A stretch of DNA of 64,000 nt from PALG01 sp964495885 (lineage in GTDB: Bacteria > Bacteroidota > Bacteroidia > Flavobacteriales > Flavobacteriaceae), in contig CAZBWO010000006.1 in NCBI GenBank assembly GCA_964495885.1, positions 62,001 through 126,000 on the forward strand, read 5' to 3'. Below the pieces are notes generated by a model. That model saw nothing but the letters and a program-made list of their open reading frames with translations. It did not search any database and was not told where the DNA came from. Made by a program: the position numbers and the translations under genes. Every line of letters begins with the position of its first letter. Positions within the stretch are counted from its first letter, which is position 1. Below are positions 8,570 through 17,481 of this stretch, piece after piece.

Positions 8570-8728
8570 ATGAAAAGAACATATCAGCCATCCAAAAGGA
8601 AAAGGAGAAATAAGCACGGTTTTAGAGAGCGGATGTCTTCCGTTAATGGACGAAAAGTACTAGCTGCCCGAAGAAAGAAGGGTAGAAAGAAATTAACGGT
8701 ATCTTCTGAAATCCGTCACAAAAAGTAA
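8570..8728 (+). CDS. rpmH: 50S ribosomal protein L34
   Basis: A 52-residue, extremely basic protein beginning MKRTYQPSKRKRRNKHGF and containing RMSSVNGRKVLAARRKKGRK, which is the L34 signature. It is a component of the large ribosomal subunit. In many bacteria rpmH lies near dnaA and rnpA; here it is followed by its own terminator and carB. It has a strong promoter and a single-gene transcript. Confidence 0.97.
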   Translation: MKRTYQPSKRKRRNKHGFRERMSSVNGRKVLAARRKKGRKKLTVSSEIRHKK

Positions 8729-8749
8729 TGTTGATAACTAATCATAAAA

Positions 8750-8781
8750 AAGGTGTTGTTTTTAAGCAGCACCTTTTTTTT
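8750..8781 (+). terminator. Intrinsic terminator after rpmH
   Basis: AAGGTGTTG at 8750-8758 pairs with CAGCACCTT at 8767-8775 (one G:U), followed by a run of T residues. Confidence 0.85.
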
Positions 8782-8830
8782 ATACCCCAACGAATCGTAT
8801 TTTTAAATCCCAAAATTATTCCATACAAAA

Positions 8831-11683
8831 ATGCCCAAGAATAAAGATTTAAAATCCATCCTAATCATAGGCTCTGGTCCTATCATCATTGGTCAAGCAT
8901 GCGAATTTGATTACTCTGGATCACAATCCCTTCGGTCTTTACGGGAAGATGGAATTGAAACTATTCTTATCAATTCCAATCCAGCCACCATTATGACAGA
9001 TCCCTCCATGGCAGATCATGTCTATCTATTGCCGTTAACCACCAAATCTATTCTCAAGATTTTACGGGAACACCCCCAAATTGATGCAGTATTACCTACC
9101 ATGGGAGGGCAAACCGCACTTAATCTCTGTATTGAAGCAGATGAAAAAGGAATCTGGGAAGATTTTGGTGTAAAGTTGATTGGAGTTGATATCAATGCTA
9201 TTAATATTACTGAAGACCGTGAAAAGTTCCGTGAACTTATGGGTGAAATTGGAGTGCCCATGGCGCCTCAAGCTACTGCAAATTCCTATCTAAAAGGAAA
9301 GGAAATTGCACAGGAATTTGGGTTTCCTTTAGTGATTAGGGCTTCCTATACGTTAGGAGGTGCAGGTGCTTCCATTGTATATAGACAGGAAGATTTTGAC
9401 GCATTGTTAAAACGCGGACTTGAAATTTCGCCAATTCATGAGGTGATGATAGATAAGGCGATGATGGGTTGGAAGGAATATGAATTGGAGTTGCTTCGGG
9501 ATAGAAATGATAATGTAGTTATTATTTGTACCATCGAAAATATGGACCCCATGGGAATCCATACAGGAGACTCTATTACTGTAGCCCCAGCCATGACCTT
9601 GAGCGATAGGACATTTCAGCGCATGAGGGATATGGCCATCAAAATGATGAGAAGTATTGGAGACTTTGAAGGAGGCTGTAATGTGCAGTTTGCTGTAAGC
9701 CCAGACGAAGAAGAGGAAATCATCGCTATTGAAATAAACCCACGGGTGTCCAGATCTTCCGCATTGGCTTCCAAAGCTACCGGGTATCCTATTGCTAAGA
9801 TTGCTTCCAAATTAGCCATTGGCTACACGTTGGATGAACTGGATAACCAAATTACCAAATCAACTTCAGCTTACTTCGAGCCTACGCTGGATTATGTAAT
9901 CGTAAAAATTCCTCGATGGAATTTCGATAAGTTTGAAGGGGCAGATAGAACACTTGGGCTTCAGATGAAAGCCGTAGGGGAAGTAATGGGAATTGGCCGT
10001 TCGTTTCAGGAAGCATTGCACAAGGCAACACAATCTTTGGAAATAAAACGCAACGGACTGGGAGCTGATGGAAAAAGCTACACCAATTATGAGCAAATCA
10101 TAGATAAGCTTAAAAATGCAAGTTGGGACCGTGTGTTTGTCATCTACGATGCAATTCAGTTGGGAATCCCACTTCGAACCATACATGATATTACCAAAAT
10201 AGACATGTGGTTCCTGAAGCAGTATGAGGAATTATACCTGTTGGAAAAAGAAATTTCCAAATACAACTTAGAATCCCTTCCAAGGGAATTACTTTTGGAA
10301 GCCAAACAAAAAGGATATGGAGACCGACAAATTGCCCATATGCTGAAATGTTTGGAAAGTGAAGTCTATAAAAAACGGGAAGAACTCAATATTCAACGGG
10401 TCTACAAATTGGTTGACACCTGTGCGGCAGAATTCCGTGCCGAAACACCATACTATTATTCCACTTTTGAAAATGAAATGGTCACAACAGATGGTAAAAC
10501 ACTTTCCGAAAACGACAGTGAAGTCACCGAAAAGAAAAAAATTGTGGTACTTGGTTCTGGTCCCAATAGGATTGGGCAAGGAATTGAATTTGACTATTGT
10601 TGTGTGCATGGTGTGCTCGCTGCTGCGGAATGTGGCTACGAAACCATCATGATAAACTGTAATCCGGAAACGGTTTCCACCGATTTTGACGTAGCCGATA
10701 AATTATATTTTGAACCTGTTTTTTGGGAGCACATTTATGATATCATCCGTCATGAAAAGCCAGAAGGGGTCATTGTACAATTAGGAGGGCAAACTGCTTT
10801 GAAGTTAGCTGAAAAGTTAGACCGATATGGTATTAAAATCATGGGGACCAGCTACAAATCGTTAGATTTAGCTGAAGACCGTGGAAGCTTCTCTACCTTG
10901 CTGAAAGACAACAATATTCCATACCCAAAATTTGGAACGGCAGAAACAACAGACCAGGCTTTGGCACTTGCAGATGAGTTGGATTTCCCATTGCTGATTC
11001 GTCCTTCCTATGTATTGGGTGGACAAGGAATGAAGATTGTCATTAATAAACAGGAGCTAGAAGAGCACGTAGTAGATTTGCTTCGGAAGATTCCTAACAA
11101 TAAATTATTATTGGATCATTATTTGGATGGCGCTATTGAAGCTGAAGCTGATGCCATCTGTGATGGGGAGGAGGTCTACATTATTGGAATCATGGAACAT
11201 ATTGAACCTTGCGGTGTGCATTCAGGGGATTCCAATGCAACCCTTCCACCGTTCAACCTTGGAGATTTAGTGATTCAGCAAATAAAAGATCACACCAAAA
11301 AAATCGCCTTGGCATTAAATACAGTGGGACTTATAAACATTCAATTTGCAATTAAGGATGACAACGTGTACATCATTGAGGCGAATCCAAGGGCTTCAAG
11401 AACAGTTCCTTTCATTGCAAAAGCCTATGGAGAACCATATGTAAATTATGCTACCAAACTTATGTTGGGTGAAAACAAAATAAAGGATTTCACCTTCAAC
11501 CCACAATTGGAAGGCTATGCCATTAAACAGCCTGTCTTTAGCTTCAATAAGTTTCCTAATGTAGATAAAAAGTTAGGTCCGGAAATGAAGAGTACAGGGG
11601 AAAGCATCCTCTTTATTGAAAGCTTGAAAGATGATGAATTTTATGAGCTATATTCCAGGCGTAGAATGTATCTTAATAAATAG
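8831..11683 (+). CDS. carB: Carbamoyl-phosphate synthase large subunit
   Basis: A 950-residue enzyme that makes carbamoyl phosphate from bicarbonate, glutamine-derived ammonia and two ATP, feeding pyrimidine and arginine synthesis. Both synthetase halves are clear: the first starts with GSGPIIIGQACEFDYSG and has the ATP-grasp segment RASYTLGGAGASIVY; the second begins GSGPNRIGQGIEFDYCCVH (about residue 575) and has RPSYVLGGQGMKIV and IEANPRASRTVPF. It ends at about the point where the E. coli allosteric domain (residues 936-1073) would begin, so the UMP/ornithine-binding domain is absent. carA is not in the window. It starts at ATG 8831 after a TATTTTTA box. Confidence 0.96.
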   Translation: MPKNKDLKSILIIGSGPIIIGQACEFDYSGSQSLRSLREDGIETILINSNPATIMTDPSMADHVYLLPLTTKSILKILREHPQIDAVLPTMGGQTALNLCIEADEKGIWEDFGVKLIGVDINAINITEDREKFRELMGEIGVPMAPQATANSYLKGKEIAQEFGFPLVIRASYTLGGAGASIVYRQEDFDALLKRGLEISPIHEVMIDKAMMGWKEYELELLRDRNDNVVIICTIENMDPMGIHTGDSITVAPAMTLSDRTFQRMRDMAIKMMRSIGDFEGGCNVQFAVSPDEEEEIIAIEINPRVSRSSALASKATGYPIAKIASKLAIGYTLDELDNQITKSTSAYFEPTLDYVIVKIPRWNFDKFEGADRTLGLQMKAVGEVMGIGRSFQEALHKATQSLEIKRNGLGADGKSYTNYEQIIDKLKNASWDRVFVIYDAIQLGIPLRTIHDITKIDMWFLKQYEELYLLEKEISKYNLESLPRELLLEAKQKGYGDRQIAHMLKCLESEVYKKREELNIQRVYKLVDTCAAEFRAETPYYYSTFENEMVTTDGKTLSENDSEVTEKKKIVVLGSGPNRIGQGIEFDYCCVHGVLAAAECGYETIMINCNPETVSTDFDVADKLYFEPVFWEHIYDIIRHEKPEGVIVQLGGQTALKLAEKLDRYGIKIMGTSYKSLDLAEDRGSFSTLLKDNNIPYPKFGTAETTDQALALADELDFPLLIRPSYVLGGQGMKIVINKQELEEHVVDLLRKIPNNKLLLDHYLDGAIEAEADAICDGEEVYIIGIMEHIEPCGVHSGDSNATLPPFNLGDLVIQQIKDHTKKIALALNTVGLINIQFAIKDDNVYIIEANPRASRTVPFIAKAYGEPYVNYATKLMLGENKIKDFTFNPQLEGYAIKQPVFSFNKFPNVDKKLGPEMKSTGESILFIESLKDDEFYELYSRRRMYLNK

Positions 11684-11701
11684 ACAATTATTCAATATTT
11701 T

Positions 11702-11735
11702 AAAGAGGCCTCTGAAAAGAGGTCTTTTTTTTGGT
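11702..11735 (+). terminator. Intrinsic terminator after carB
   Basis: AAAGA-(GG bulge)-CCTCT, a GAAA tetraloop, AGAGGTCTTT and a T run. It separates carB from the redox-type operon that follows. Confidence 0.8.
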
Positions 11736-11798
11736 TGAGGGTAGGGTAAATTTCAAGTTGCCTGTTTCAAATACAAAAGAACTCAACTAATCAACCAT

Positions 11799-12176
11799 AT
11801 GTCACGTTTTTTACTGCCACTTTATTTATGTTCCCTTTTCTTTTTTTTCACAGCATGTACTTCCCACACCTATGAAGATGTGATTGAAGAAGTGCCGCAG
11901 GAACAAGAACCTAATTTGGTCACCTATCAAGAGGTGAAATTTATTTTTGAGACCTCTTGCGTGCAATGTCATGCAAATCCGCCACAAAATGGGGCTCCAA
12001 TGCCATTGGTGAGTTTTCAAAATGTAAAGGAGGCCATCCAAAACAGAGGATTGTTGGACAGAATAAGTAGGGAGGAAGGTGCCCCAGGGTTAATGCCCTT
12101 GGGGGGTCCAAGATTGCCACAACAATCCATTGATTTGATATTTCAGTGGAATGAAGATGGATTAACAGAAAACTAA
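11799..12176 (+). CDS. Monohaem c-type cytochrome lipoprotein
   Basis: A 125-residue envelope lipoprotein. The signal peptide ends at a lipobox with Cys20 (FFTAC). One haem-binding motif is present, Cys54-x-x-Cys57-His58 (SCVQCHAN), and Met99 in GLMPLGG is the likely distal ligand, followed by a helix ending in FQWNEDG as in small cytochrome c domains. It would carry electrons at the periplasmic face of a membrane. It opens a five-gene unit (13 bases to the YceI gene) bounded by terminators. The domain is smaller than the usual 80-100 residue cytochrome c but its motifs are intact. Confidence 0.82.
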   Translation: MSRFLLPLYLCSLFFFFTACTSHTYEDVIEEVPQEQEPNLVTYQEVKFIFETSCVQCHANPPQNGAPMPLVSFQNVKEAIQNRGLLDRISREEGAPGLMPLGGPRLPQQSIDLIFQWNEDGLTEN

Positions 12177-12189
12177 GAACACACAGATT

Positions 12190-12741
12190 ATGAAACTGAA
12201 AATTTATTTCCTCTTAGCTATTTTGATGTACACTGTAATTGTCTCGGCACAAGATAAATATGCCACTCAAACGGGTATGGTTTCGTTTGAAGCTTCGGTT
12301 CCATCTTTTGAAGAGGTTAAAGCTAAACATGAAAATGCCAGTGCCATTTTAAATACAGCAGATGGTACTTTTGCCTCCCTTGTACTTGTAAGGGGCTTCC
12401 GATTTAAAGTAGCGCTCATGGAAGAGCATTTCAACGAAAATTATATGGAATCCAGTGAATATCCAAAGGCGGTTTTCAAAGGAAAGCTTCAGGATTTTTC
12501 CATGGAGACCCTATCCGGAACGCCAAATGAATTCATGCTTTTAGGGACGATTACCATTCATGGGGTTACTAAAGATCTAAACACTCCTGTTATGGTTTCC
12601 AAAGAAGGCAATCAAGTATTATTAAAAACCGCACTTCAACTGAACCCAGAGGATTTTGAAATTGAAATTCCATCTTTGGTTCGGAAGAAAATTGCCGAAA
12701 GTGTACAAGTAGAATGTAACTATCTCTTGAAAGCAAAGTAA
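12190..12741 (+). CDS. YceI family periplasmic lipid-binding protein
   Basis: A 183-residue secreted protein with a signal peptide (cleavage after VSAQ, about residue 20) and the YceI lipocalin-like barrel: GMVSFEASVPSFEEV, FRFKVALMEEHFNENYMESSEYP, a classic YceI stretch, and GTITIHGVTKDLNTPV. Family members bind isoprenoid chains such as polyprenyl or ubiquinone-like lipids. It sits between a c-type cytochrome gene and an OB-fold gene, one base before the latter, which suggests a role in quinone or lipid handling linked to electron transfer; that is inference. Confidence 0.9.
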   Translation: MKLKIYFLLAILMYTVIVSAQDKYATQTGMVSFEASVPSFEEVKAKHENASAILNTADGTFASLVLVRGFRFKVALMEEHFNENYMESSEYPKAVFKGKLQDFSMETLSGTPNEFMLLGTITIHGVTKDLNTPVMVSKEGNQVLLKTALQLNPEDFEIEIPSLVRKKIAESVQVECNYLLKAK

Positions 12742-12742
12742 T

Positions 12743-13126
12743 ATGAAAAAGAGAACCGTTTTATTTATTGTTTTGATTTTATTGGGAGTTATTGCTTTCT
12801 CGGGCTATCAATACCTTTATAAAGAACATCGCAATATTGCTGCTGAAACTTCGGTGGTGGAAACATCCGCTGAAGCATTGCTTACACTTTTCCAAGAGGG
12901 AGATGCAAGCGAATATCTAAATAAAACACTCACGGTCTCTGGGGTAATTACACAAATTGAAGGAAAGGCCATTACCCTAAATGAAGTAGTCCAAGCTACT
13001 TTTGATAGCCTTCCGGAGACCTTGTCCCTACAGCAAAATATAAACTTGAAAGGCCGCTGCGTAGGCTATGATGAGCTTTTCGAAATTGTAAAAATCGACC
13101 AATGCGCTATACTACCAACCAAATGA
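12743..13126 (+). CDS. Membrane-anchored OB-fold protein (tRNA_anti-like)
   Basis: A 127-residue protein with an N-terminal TM anchor (about residues 5-24) and an extracytoplasmic domain whose pattern (LNKTLTVSGVITQIEGKAITLNE, then NINLKGRCVGYDELFEIVKIDQC) fits the tRNA_anti-like/OB-fold family of Bacteroidota lipoproteins, though without a lipobox here. It is one base downstream of the YceI gene and its stop overlaps the next gene's ATG (ATGA), so it is translationally coupled. Despite the family name there is no reason to expect nucleic acid binding in the envelope. Confidence 0.75.
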   Translation: MKKRTVLFIVLILLGVIAFSGYQYLYKEHRNIAAETSVVETSAEALLTLFQEGDASEYLNKTLTVSGVITQIEGKAITLNEVVQATFDSLPETLSLQQNINLKGRCVGYDELFEIVKIDQCAILPTK

Positions 13127-14007
13127 AAAAGTTACTATTTCTATTCTGTTTTACTCCCATGTGGCTAATGGCACAAGAGGATTTATTAAACGAACTTGAA
13201 AGTGAAGCCACTCCAGATACACAAGTTACGGCAGCCTTTAAAGGGTTGAAGGTGGTAAATTTTGAATCTACAAAACTTGCTGCTAAAAAGGATTTTTATT
13301 TCATAGTCTCTCACCGTTTTGGCACCGTTAAAAACGGATTTGATGATCTGTTCGGGTTAGATAATGCCGTAACCCAACTCAAATTCGTATACGGTATTTG
13401 TGATGGATTGAATATTGGGATTGCACGAAGTTCCCTTCAAAAGAAGTATGGATTTCATGTGAAATACCGGCTTTTTCAGCAAGAAGAAGGAAAGATGCCT
13501 GTGACGATAGTGGGATATAATTTAGGAACCATTAACACAGCGTTGGAAAAGGATTTACTCCCCAATTTAGAGTTTCAGGATAGACTAGCGTATACCTCTC
13601 AGATTCTTGTGTCTAGAAAAGTCAACAATAACCTATCTGTATTGCTGGCCCCTACATTCATTCATGAGAATCTTGCAACAAGAAGCATTGAAAATGTAGA
13701 TGAAACAACGGTAATTTTTCATGATGAAGATAATAATCAGTTTGCCATTGGTTTAGGGGCGAGGTATAAACTTGGTAAACGATGGAGCCTTAATATGGAC
13801 TATGGTGCCCATCTTAACCGTAATGATAATTCCAATTTTAAGAATCCGCTTTCTATTGGGATTGATTTGGAAACGGGCGGACACGTATTTCAGATGCATT
13901 TTACCAATGCGCAAGCTATGTTTGAAGAAGGATTTCTCATCCAAGGCCAAGGAGACTGGGGAGATGGAGACTTTTTCTTTGGTTTCAATTTAAGTAGAGT
14001 TTTTTAA
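13123..14007 (+). CDS. DUF5777 family outer-membrane beta-barrel protein
   Basis: A 294-residue protein with a signal peptide (MKKLLFLFCFTPMWLMAQ) and an amphipathic strand pattern rich in aromatic residues, ending in FNLSRVF, a terminal Phe typical of outer-membrane barrels. The stretch YFIVSHRFGTVKNGFDDLFGLDNA is typical of DUF5777. The start at 13123 (ATGA overlap with the preceding stop) is preferred over 13102. Function unknown; in this operon it could be the outer-membrane part of an electron- or lipid-transfer path. Family call good, role speculative. Confidence 0.8.
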   Translation: MKKLLFLFCFTPMWLMAQEDLLNELESEATPDTQVTAAFKGLKVVNFESTKLAAKKDFYFIVSHRFGTVKNGFDDLFGLDNAVTQLKFVYGICDGLNIGIARSSLQKKYGFHVKYRLFQQEEGKMPVTIVGYNLGTINTALEKDLLPNLEFQDRLAYTSQILVSRKVNNNLSVLLAPTFIHENLATRSIENVDETTVIFHDEDNNQFAIGLGARYKLGKRWSLNMDYGAHLNRNDNSNFKNPLSIGIDLETGGHVFQMHFTNAQAMFEEGFLIQGQGDWGDGDFFFGFNLSRVF

Positions 14008-14038
14008 TAATTAGTAATAACCATAAAAATCAATTCTT

Positions 14039-14620
14039 ATGAAAAAATGTACATTTTTTATGCTAGCCTTAATGGCAATTTCAGCAATTCAAGCTCAAAC
14101 AACTTTTAATTTAGATTGGGCTGTAGGTATTAACGGCGCTCCAGCTAGTGTTACCATTGAACAAGGGGACACGGTTGAGTGGACCTGGACAGATGAACTA
14201 CCACACTCTGTAACAAGTATGCCTTCTGCCACAGAAGCTTTTGACAGTGGCATCTTGACGGGTAATGGAACTACCTATTCATTTACTTTTAGTGATGTAG
14301 GAACAAATGACTACGAGTGTATCGTACATCCTGGAAACATGTTTGGAACCATTACGGTGGAAGAAGCACTTTCTACGGAGGACAAATTTCTGAAAAATCT
14401 CGTTTTTTATCCCAACCCTGTAGAAGAACAATTAACTATTGGTTCTCTGTTGATGCTTGATGGCGTAAAAGTATATGACATTACCGGAAAATTGGTGTAT
14501 AACCAAGCGGTTAATGGTAATTTACTCCAAATGGATTTTAATACATACAAAACCGGTGTGTATTTCGTGGAAGTAAGCTCTTCCAATCTTACCAAGGTGT
14601 TCCAGATTGTGAAAAAATAG
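14039..14620 (+). CDS. Secreted cupredoxin with T9SS sorting domain
   Basis: A 193-residue protein: signal peptide (1-20, cleavage after IQAQ), a plastocyanin-like domain (about 21-108), and a C-terminal T9SS sorting domain (about 118-193) starting LVFYPNPVEEQLTI and ending KVFQIVKK. The type 1 copper ligands are complete: His56 (LPHSV), Cys94, His97 and Met101 (C-x2-H-x3-M in YECIVHPGNMFG). It would be a blue copper electron carrier moved across the outer membrane by T9SS. It lies 31 bases after the DUF5777 gene and closes the unit before a strong terminator. Confidence 0.88.
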   Translation: MKKCTFFMLALMAISAIQAQTTFNLDWAVGINGAPASVTIEQGDTVEWTWTDELPHSVTSMPSATEAFDSGILTGNGTTYSFTFSDVGTNDYECIVHPGNMFGTITVEEALSTEDKFLKNLVFYPNPVEEQLTIGSLLMLDGVKVYDITGKLVYNQAVNGNLLQMDFNTYKTGVYFVEVSSSNLTKVFQIVKK

Positions 14621-14632
14621 CACCTTTACATA

Positions 14633-14664
14633 AAAACAACCCTAATTTTTAGGGTTGTTTTTAT
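14633..14664 (+). terminator. Intrinsic terminator after cupredoxin gene
   Basis: AAAACAACCCTA and TAGGGTTGTTTT form a perfect stem around a short T-rich loop, followed by T residues. It ends the redox-type operon. Confidence 0.85.
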
Positions 14665-14690
14665 TATCTTTACTCCCTAAGCCCCTATTG

Positions 14691-15581
14691 ATGAAATATT
14701 TATTGACACTTTTTGCCTGTATTGGCATTACTTTTTTTCTTTCTGCGCAAAGCTTTTATACCGATTTTCAAGATGGCACTTTAGAAGGATGGACCAACGT
14801 TGGTGGTGATACCCAAGGTCTAACGGTTGAACCTTCCGGAAATGTAAATATCATACAGAAAGTTGCCGATGGTTCTTCCACAGCTCAAGGACGAATGAGT
14901 ATCGTAAATCAAGATACCGGCTACTGGGCAGGAAACTATTTTTATTCAGTAATTGGTGAGCAAACACTGCATACCGTAGATGATATTTTTATAAAAAATC
15001 CTAACGACTTCGATCTAAAAATACGTTATGGATTTAAAGGTGCAAATGGAATGAAAGTGGTGACTACGGTTCCAATTGTAGTTCCTGCCAATTCAGACTG
15101 GGAAAATTATGCAACTACCTACTATATAGATTTTGGAGCCTTGTCTATTTCTAATATTTCAGTGTTGAATGACACTTCTGGAATGACTTGGACTGAAGTA
15201 ATGCAACAAATTCATGAGCTTTTTGAAAACGTGGAGGAGTTCAAGATTTTCCACAGCGAAGCGGTTGCTTATGAAGGGGAACAAATGGAAGGAGTGCTAC
15301 AGATAGAGTCCATTATTTCATATGAATTATTGAATACGCCAGAATTTGAAAACGATTTTAAATTGTATCCCAACCCTGTAAAGGATGAAATTCAGGTTTT
15401 CTCCAGCGGTTTTGTAAAGAGTTATATGCTTTATAATACCTTGGGTGCTACAATAAAAGAAGGCATTTTTAATGCAAGACAGGGTTCGCTGGATCTTTCA
15501 ATGCTACATCCTGGTGTGTATCTTTTGGAACTTACTTTTGAAGACGGTACCAAAACTTCAAAGAAATTAGTAAAGAAGTAA
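14691..15581 (+). CDS. Secreted T9SS-sorted protein of unknown function
   Basis: A 296-residue secreted protein. The signal peptide is residues 1-20 (FFLSAQ). The middle (FYTDFQDGTLEGWTNVGGDTQ and a sandwich-like strand pattern to about 215) resembles carbohydrate-binding-like jelly-roll domains, but I cannot name the family. Residues from about 220 form a T9SS C-terminal domain (FKLYPNPVKDEI, ending KLVKK). The ATG at 14691 is chosen over 14655, which lies in the preceding terminator. It has its own transcript by position. Confidence 0.75.
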   Translation: MKYLLTLFACIGITFFLSAQSFYTDFQDGTLEGWTNVGGDTQGLTVEPSGNVNIIQKVADGSSTAQGRMSIVNQDTGYWAGNYFYSVIGEQTLHTVDDIFIKNPNDFDLKIRYGFKGANGMKVVTTVPIVVPANSDWENYATTYYIDFGALSISNISVLNDTSGMTWTEVMQQIHELFENVEEFKIFHSEAVAYEGEQMEGVLQIESIISYELLNTPEFENDFKLYPNPVKDEIQVFSSGFVKSYMLYNTLGATIKEGIFNARQGSLDLSMLHPGVYLLELTFEDGTKTSKKLVKK

Positions 15582-15586
15582 TTATT

Positions 15587-16123
15587 CTATAGTTCCACTT
15601 TCGCGTGGTGCTGCTTTACGATAGCTAAGTAGTCCTCTATTTTAAAATTGAGGGGATCGTATTTGCTGGAACGGTTTTTTCCGTGTTCAATTCGCTCGAT
15701 GCTCCTAGCAAACCTTCTCACACTTTCTTCGGTATCCAGGATGAGACCCGGAACTGCTACATTGTTTCCTTGGTCATCTTTAGCGACCATGGTAAAGTAG
15801 GAAGAATTACAGTGTTTCTTTCCACCGGTTTTAATATCCTCAGATTCCACCCGAACTCCAATCACCATAGAAGTACGTCCGGTGTAATTCACGGAAGCCT
15901 TCAAAGTGACCAATTCCCCAACCTCAATAGGTCTTAAAAAATCAACCTTGTTTACTGAAGCGGTCACACAATAATTCTGTGAATGCTTTGAAGCACAGGC
16001 AAAAGCAATCTGGTCCATTAGCCCTAAGATATATCCTCCGTGTATTTTCCCCCTAAAATTGGAATGGGAGGGAAGCATTAACTCGGTAATGGTGATTTGG
16101 GATGCTTCAATAGATTTGAACAT
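15587..16123 (-). CDS. Acyl-CoA thioesterase (hotdog fold)
   Basis: A 178-residue hotdog-fold acyl-CoA thioesterase of the YciA/BACH type. Motifs: LMLPSHSNFRGKIHGGYILGLMDQ with the IHGG turn, ASVNKVDFLRPIEVGELV, and the GRTSMVIGVRVESED strand. It hydrolyses acyl-CoA in the cytoplasm. An ATG six codons upstream (16141) overlaps the rmuC stop by 8 bases and would give 184 residues; both starts are possible. It follows rmuC directly and is likely co-transcribed. It converges with the T9SS protein gene. Confidence 0.88.
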   Translation of the reverse strand: MFKSIEASQITITELMLPSHSNFRGKIHGGYILGLMDQIAFACASKHSQNYCVTASVNKVDFLRPIEVGELVTLKASVNYTGRTSMVIGVRVESEDIKTGGKKHCNSSYFTMVAKDDQGNNVAVPGLILDTEESVRRFARSIERIEHGKNRSSKYDPLNFKIEDYLAIVKQHHAKVEL

Positions 16124-16133
16124 AAAATGGGTT

Positions 16134-17456
16134 TTATTCATCTTCCTCGGCGCGTTTCAGTAATTTGCCGTCAATATGTTTACTGGCTTTTGCCCCTAAT
16201 TTTTTAAGTTTTTCCACCCGGTTAATTAAATTACCACGACCAGTCAGTTTTTTCATTGCAGATTCATAGCTTCCCTGTACGGTCCCCAATTGCTTCCCAA
16301 CCTTGATGAGTTCATCGGTTAAGTTTGTAAAGCTATCGTAGAGTGCTCCAGCTTGGGTAGCTATTTCCAAGGCATTCTGCTGTTGTTTCTCATTGGTCCA
16401 CATACTGTCTATAGTACGTAAAGTAGCCAATAGGGTAGTAGGCGTCACAATGACAATGTTTTTTTCAAATGCCCAAGTGTATAGATTGGTATCGTGGTTT
16501 ACAGCCATTGCAAAAGCGGGTTCAATAGGCACAAAGAGCAGTACAAAATCTGGACTTTCAATTTTGTAAATGTCTTGATAGTTTTTGGCGCTTAATTGCT
16601 CTACATGTTTTTTTAGGGAATTAATGTGTTCCTTTAAATAACGATTCTTCAGATCTTCATCGTCATCTTCGTTAATAAAGCGTTCATAGGCAGTGAGGGA
16701 TACTTTAGAATCAATGATCATTTTTTTATTATCCGGTAAGTACAGCACCACATCGGGTAGGATGCGTTTACCCTCTTCATTGGTAAAACTATTCTGAACG
16801 AAATATTCCCGGTCTTTTTCCAATCCGCTTTTTTCCAGCACACGTTCCAAAACCAATTCCCCCCAGTTTCCCTGTATTTTACTATCTCCTTTTAACGCTT
16901 TGGTAAGGTTGGTGGCTTCCTTGCTCATTTGTTCGTTGAGTTCCTTCAGCCCTATGATTTGCTGCCGAAGCATGGCGTGCCTATCAATACTTTCTTTGTG
17001 GGTGTCTTCTACCCGTTTTTCAAATTTTTCTATTTTTTCCTGAAGGGGCTTTAAGAGTACGTCTAGGTTTTCCTTATTCTGTTTGGTGAATTTTTCAGAT
17101 TTGGTATCAAGGATTTTGTTGGCTAAATTTTCGAATTCCTTCGTAAACTTCTCTTGCAACTTTTCCAACTCCATTTGTTGCTCGCTGAGTTTTTTTTCTA
17201 AATGATCGTTTTGTGTATTCCGCTTTACCAATTCTGAATTGAGAAACTCTTTTTCACCACGGATAGCCTCCCGTTGTTCCAAGGCCACTTGAAAGCGTTC
17301 GTTAAGTTTTTCTTCTTGTTCCCGAAGTTGCTCAATACGTTCCTCCAACTTCCCCGATTCGGTTTTATGCCGAAGGCGTGCAATCAAATTGCCCACATAT
17401 GCCCCTGCTAATGCTGAAATGGCTCCAATTAGAAATACAATAAAGGTCTCGTTCAT
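16134..17456 (-). CDS. rmuC: DNA recombination protein RmuC
   Basis: A 440-residue RmuC protein: an N-terminal membrane anchor (FIVFLIGAISALAGAYVG), a long coiled coil (about residues 25-160, rich in E, K, Q and L), and the C-terminal PD-(D/E)xK-like RmuC domain with LVLERVLEKSGL, ILPDVVLYLPDNKKMIIDSKVSL and FVPIEPAFAMA. It is linked to limiting inversions at repeats. The open frame extends to 17567 inside the btuD-like gene, but ATG 17456 directly before the anchor, 16 bases after a TATCTTTA box, is the start. Confidence 0.93.
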   Translation of the reverse strand: MNETFIVFLIGAISALAGAYVGNLIARLRHKTESGKLEERIEQLREQEEKLNERFQVALEQREAIRGEKEFLNSELVKRNTQNDHLEKKLSEQQMELEKLQEKFTKEFENLANKILDTKSEKFTKQNKENLDVLLKPLQEKIEKFEKRVEDTHKESIDRHAMLRQQIIGLKELNEQMSKEATNLTKALKGDSKIQGNWGELVLERVLEKSGLEKDREYFVQNSFTNEEGKRILPDVVLYLPDNKKMIIDSKVSLTAYERFINEDDDEDLKNRYLKEHINSLKKHVEQLSAKNYQDIYKIESPDFVLLFVPIEPAFAMAVNHDTNLYTWAFEKNIVIVTPTTLLATLRTIDSMWTNEKQQQNALEIATQAGALYDSFTNLTDELIKVGKQLGTVQGSYESAMKKLTGRGNLINRVEKLKKLGAKASKHIDGKLLKRAEEDE

Positions 17457-17472
17457 GAACTCATCATTTTGG

Positions 17473-17480
17473 TAAAGATA
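17473..17480 (-). promoter_or_regulatory. Predicted -7 box of rmuC
   Basis: Minus-strand TATCTTTA (one mismatch to TAnnTTTG) lies 16 bases before the rmuC ATG, supporting that start and a transcript separate from the B12 transporter genes. Confidence 0.4.
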
Positions 17481-17481
17481 A

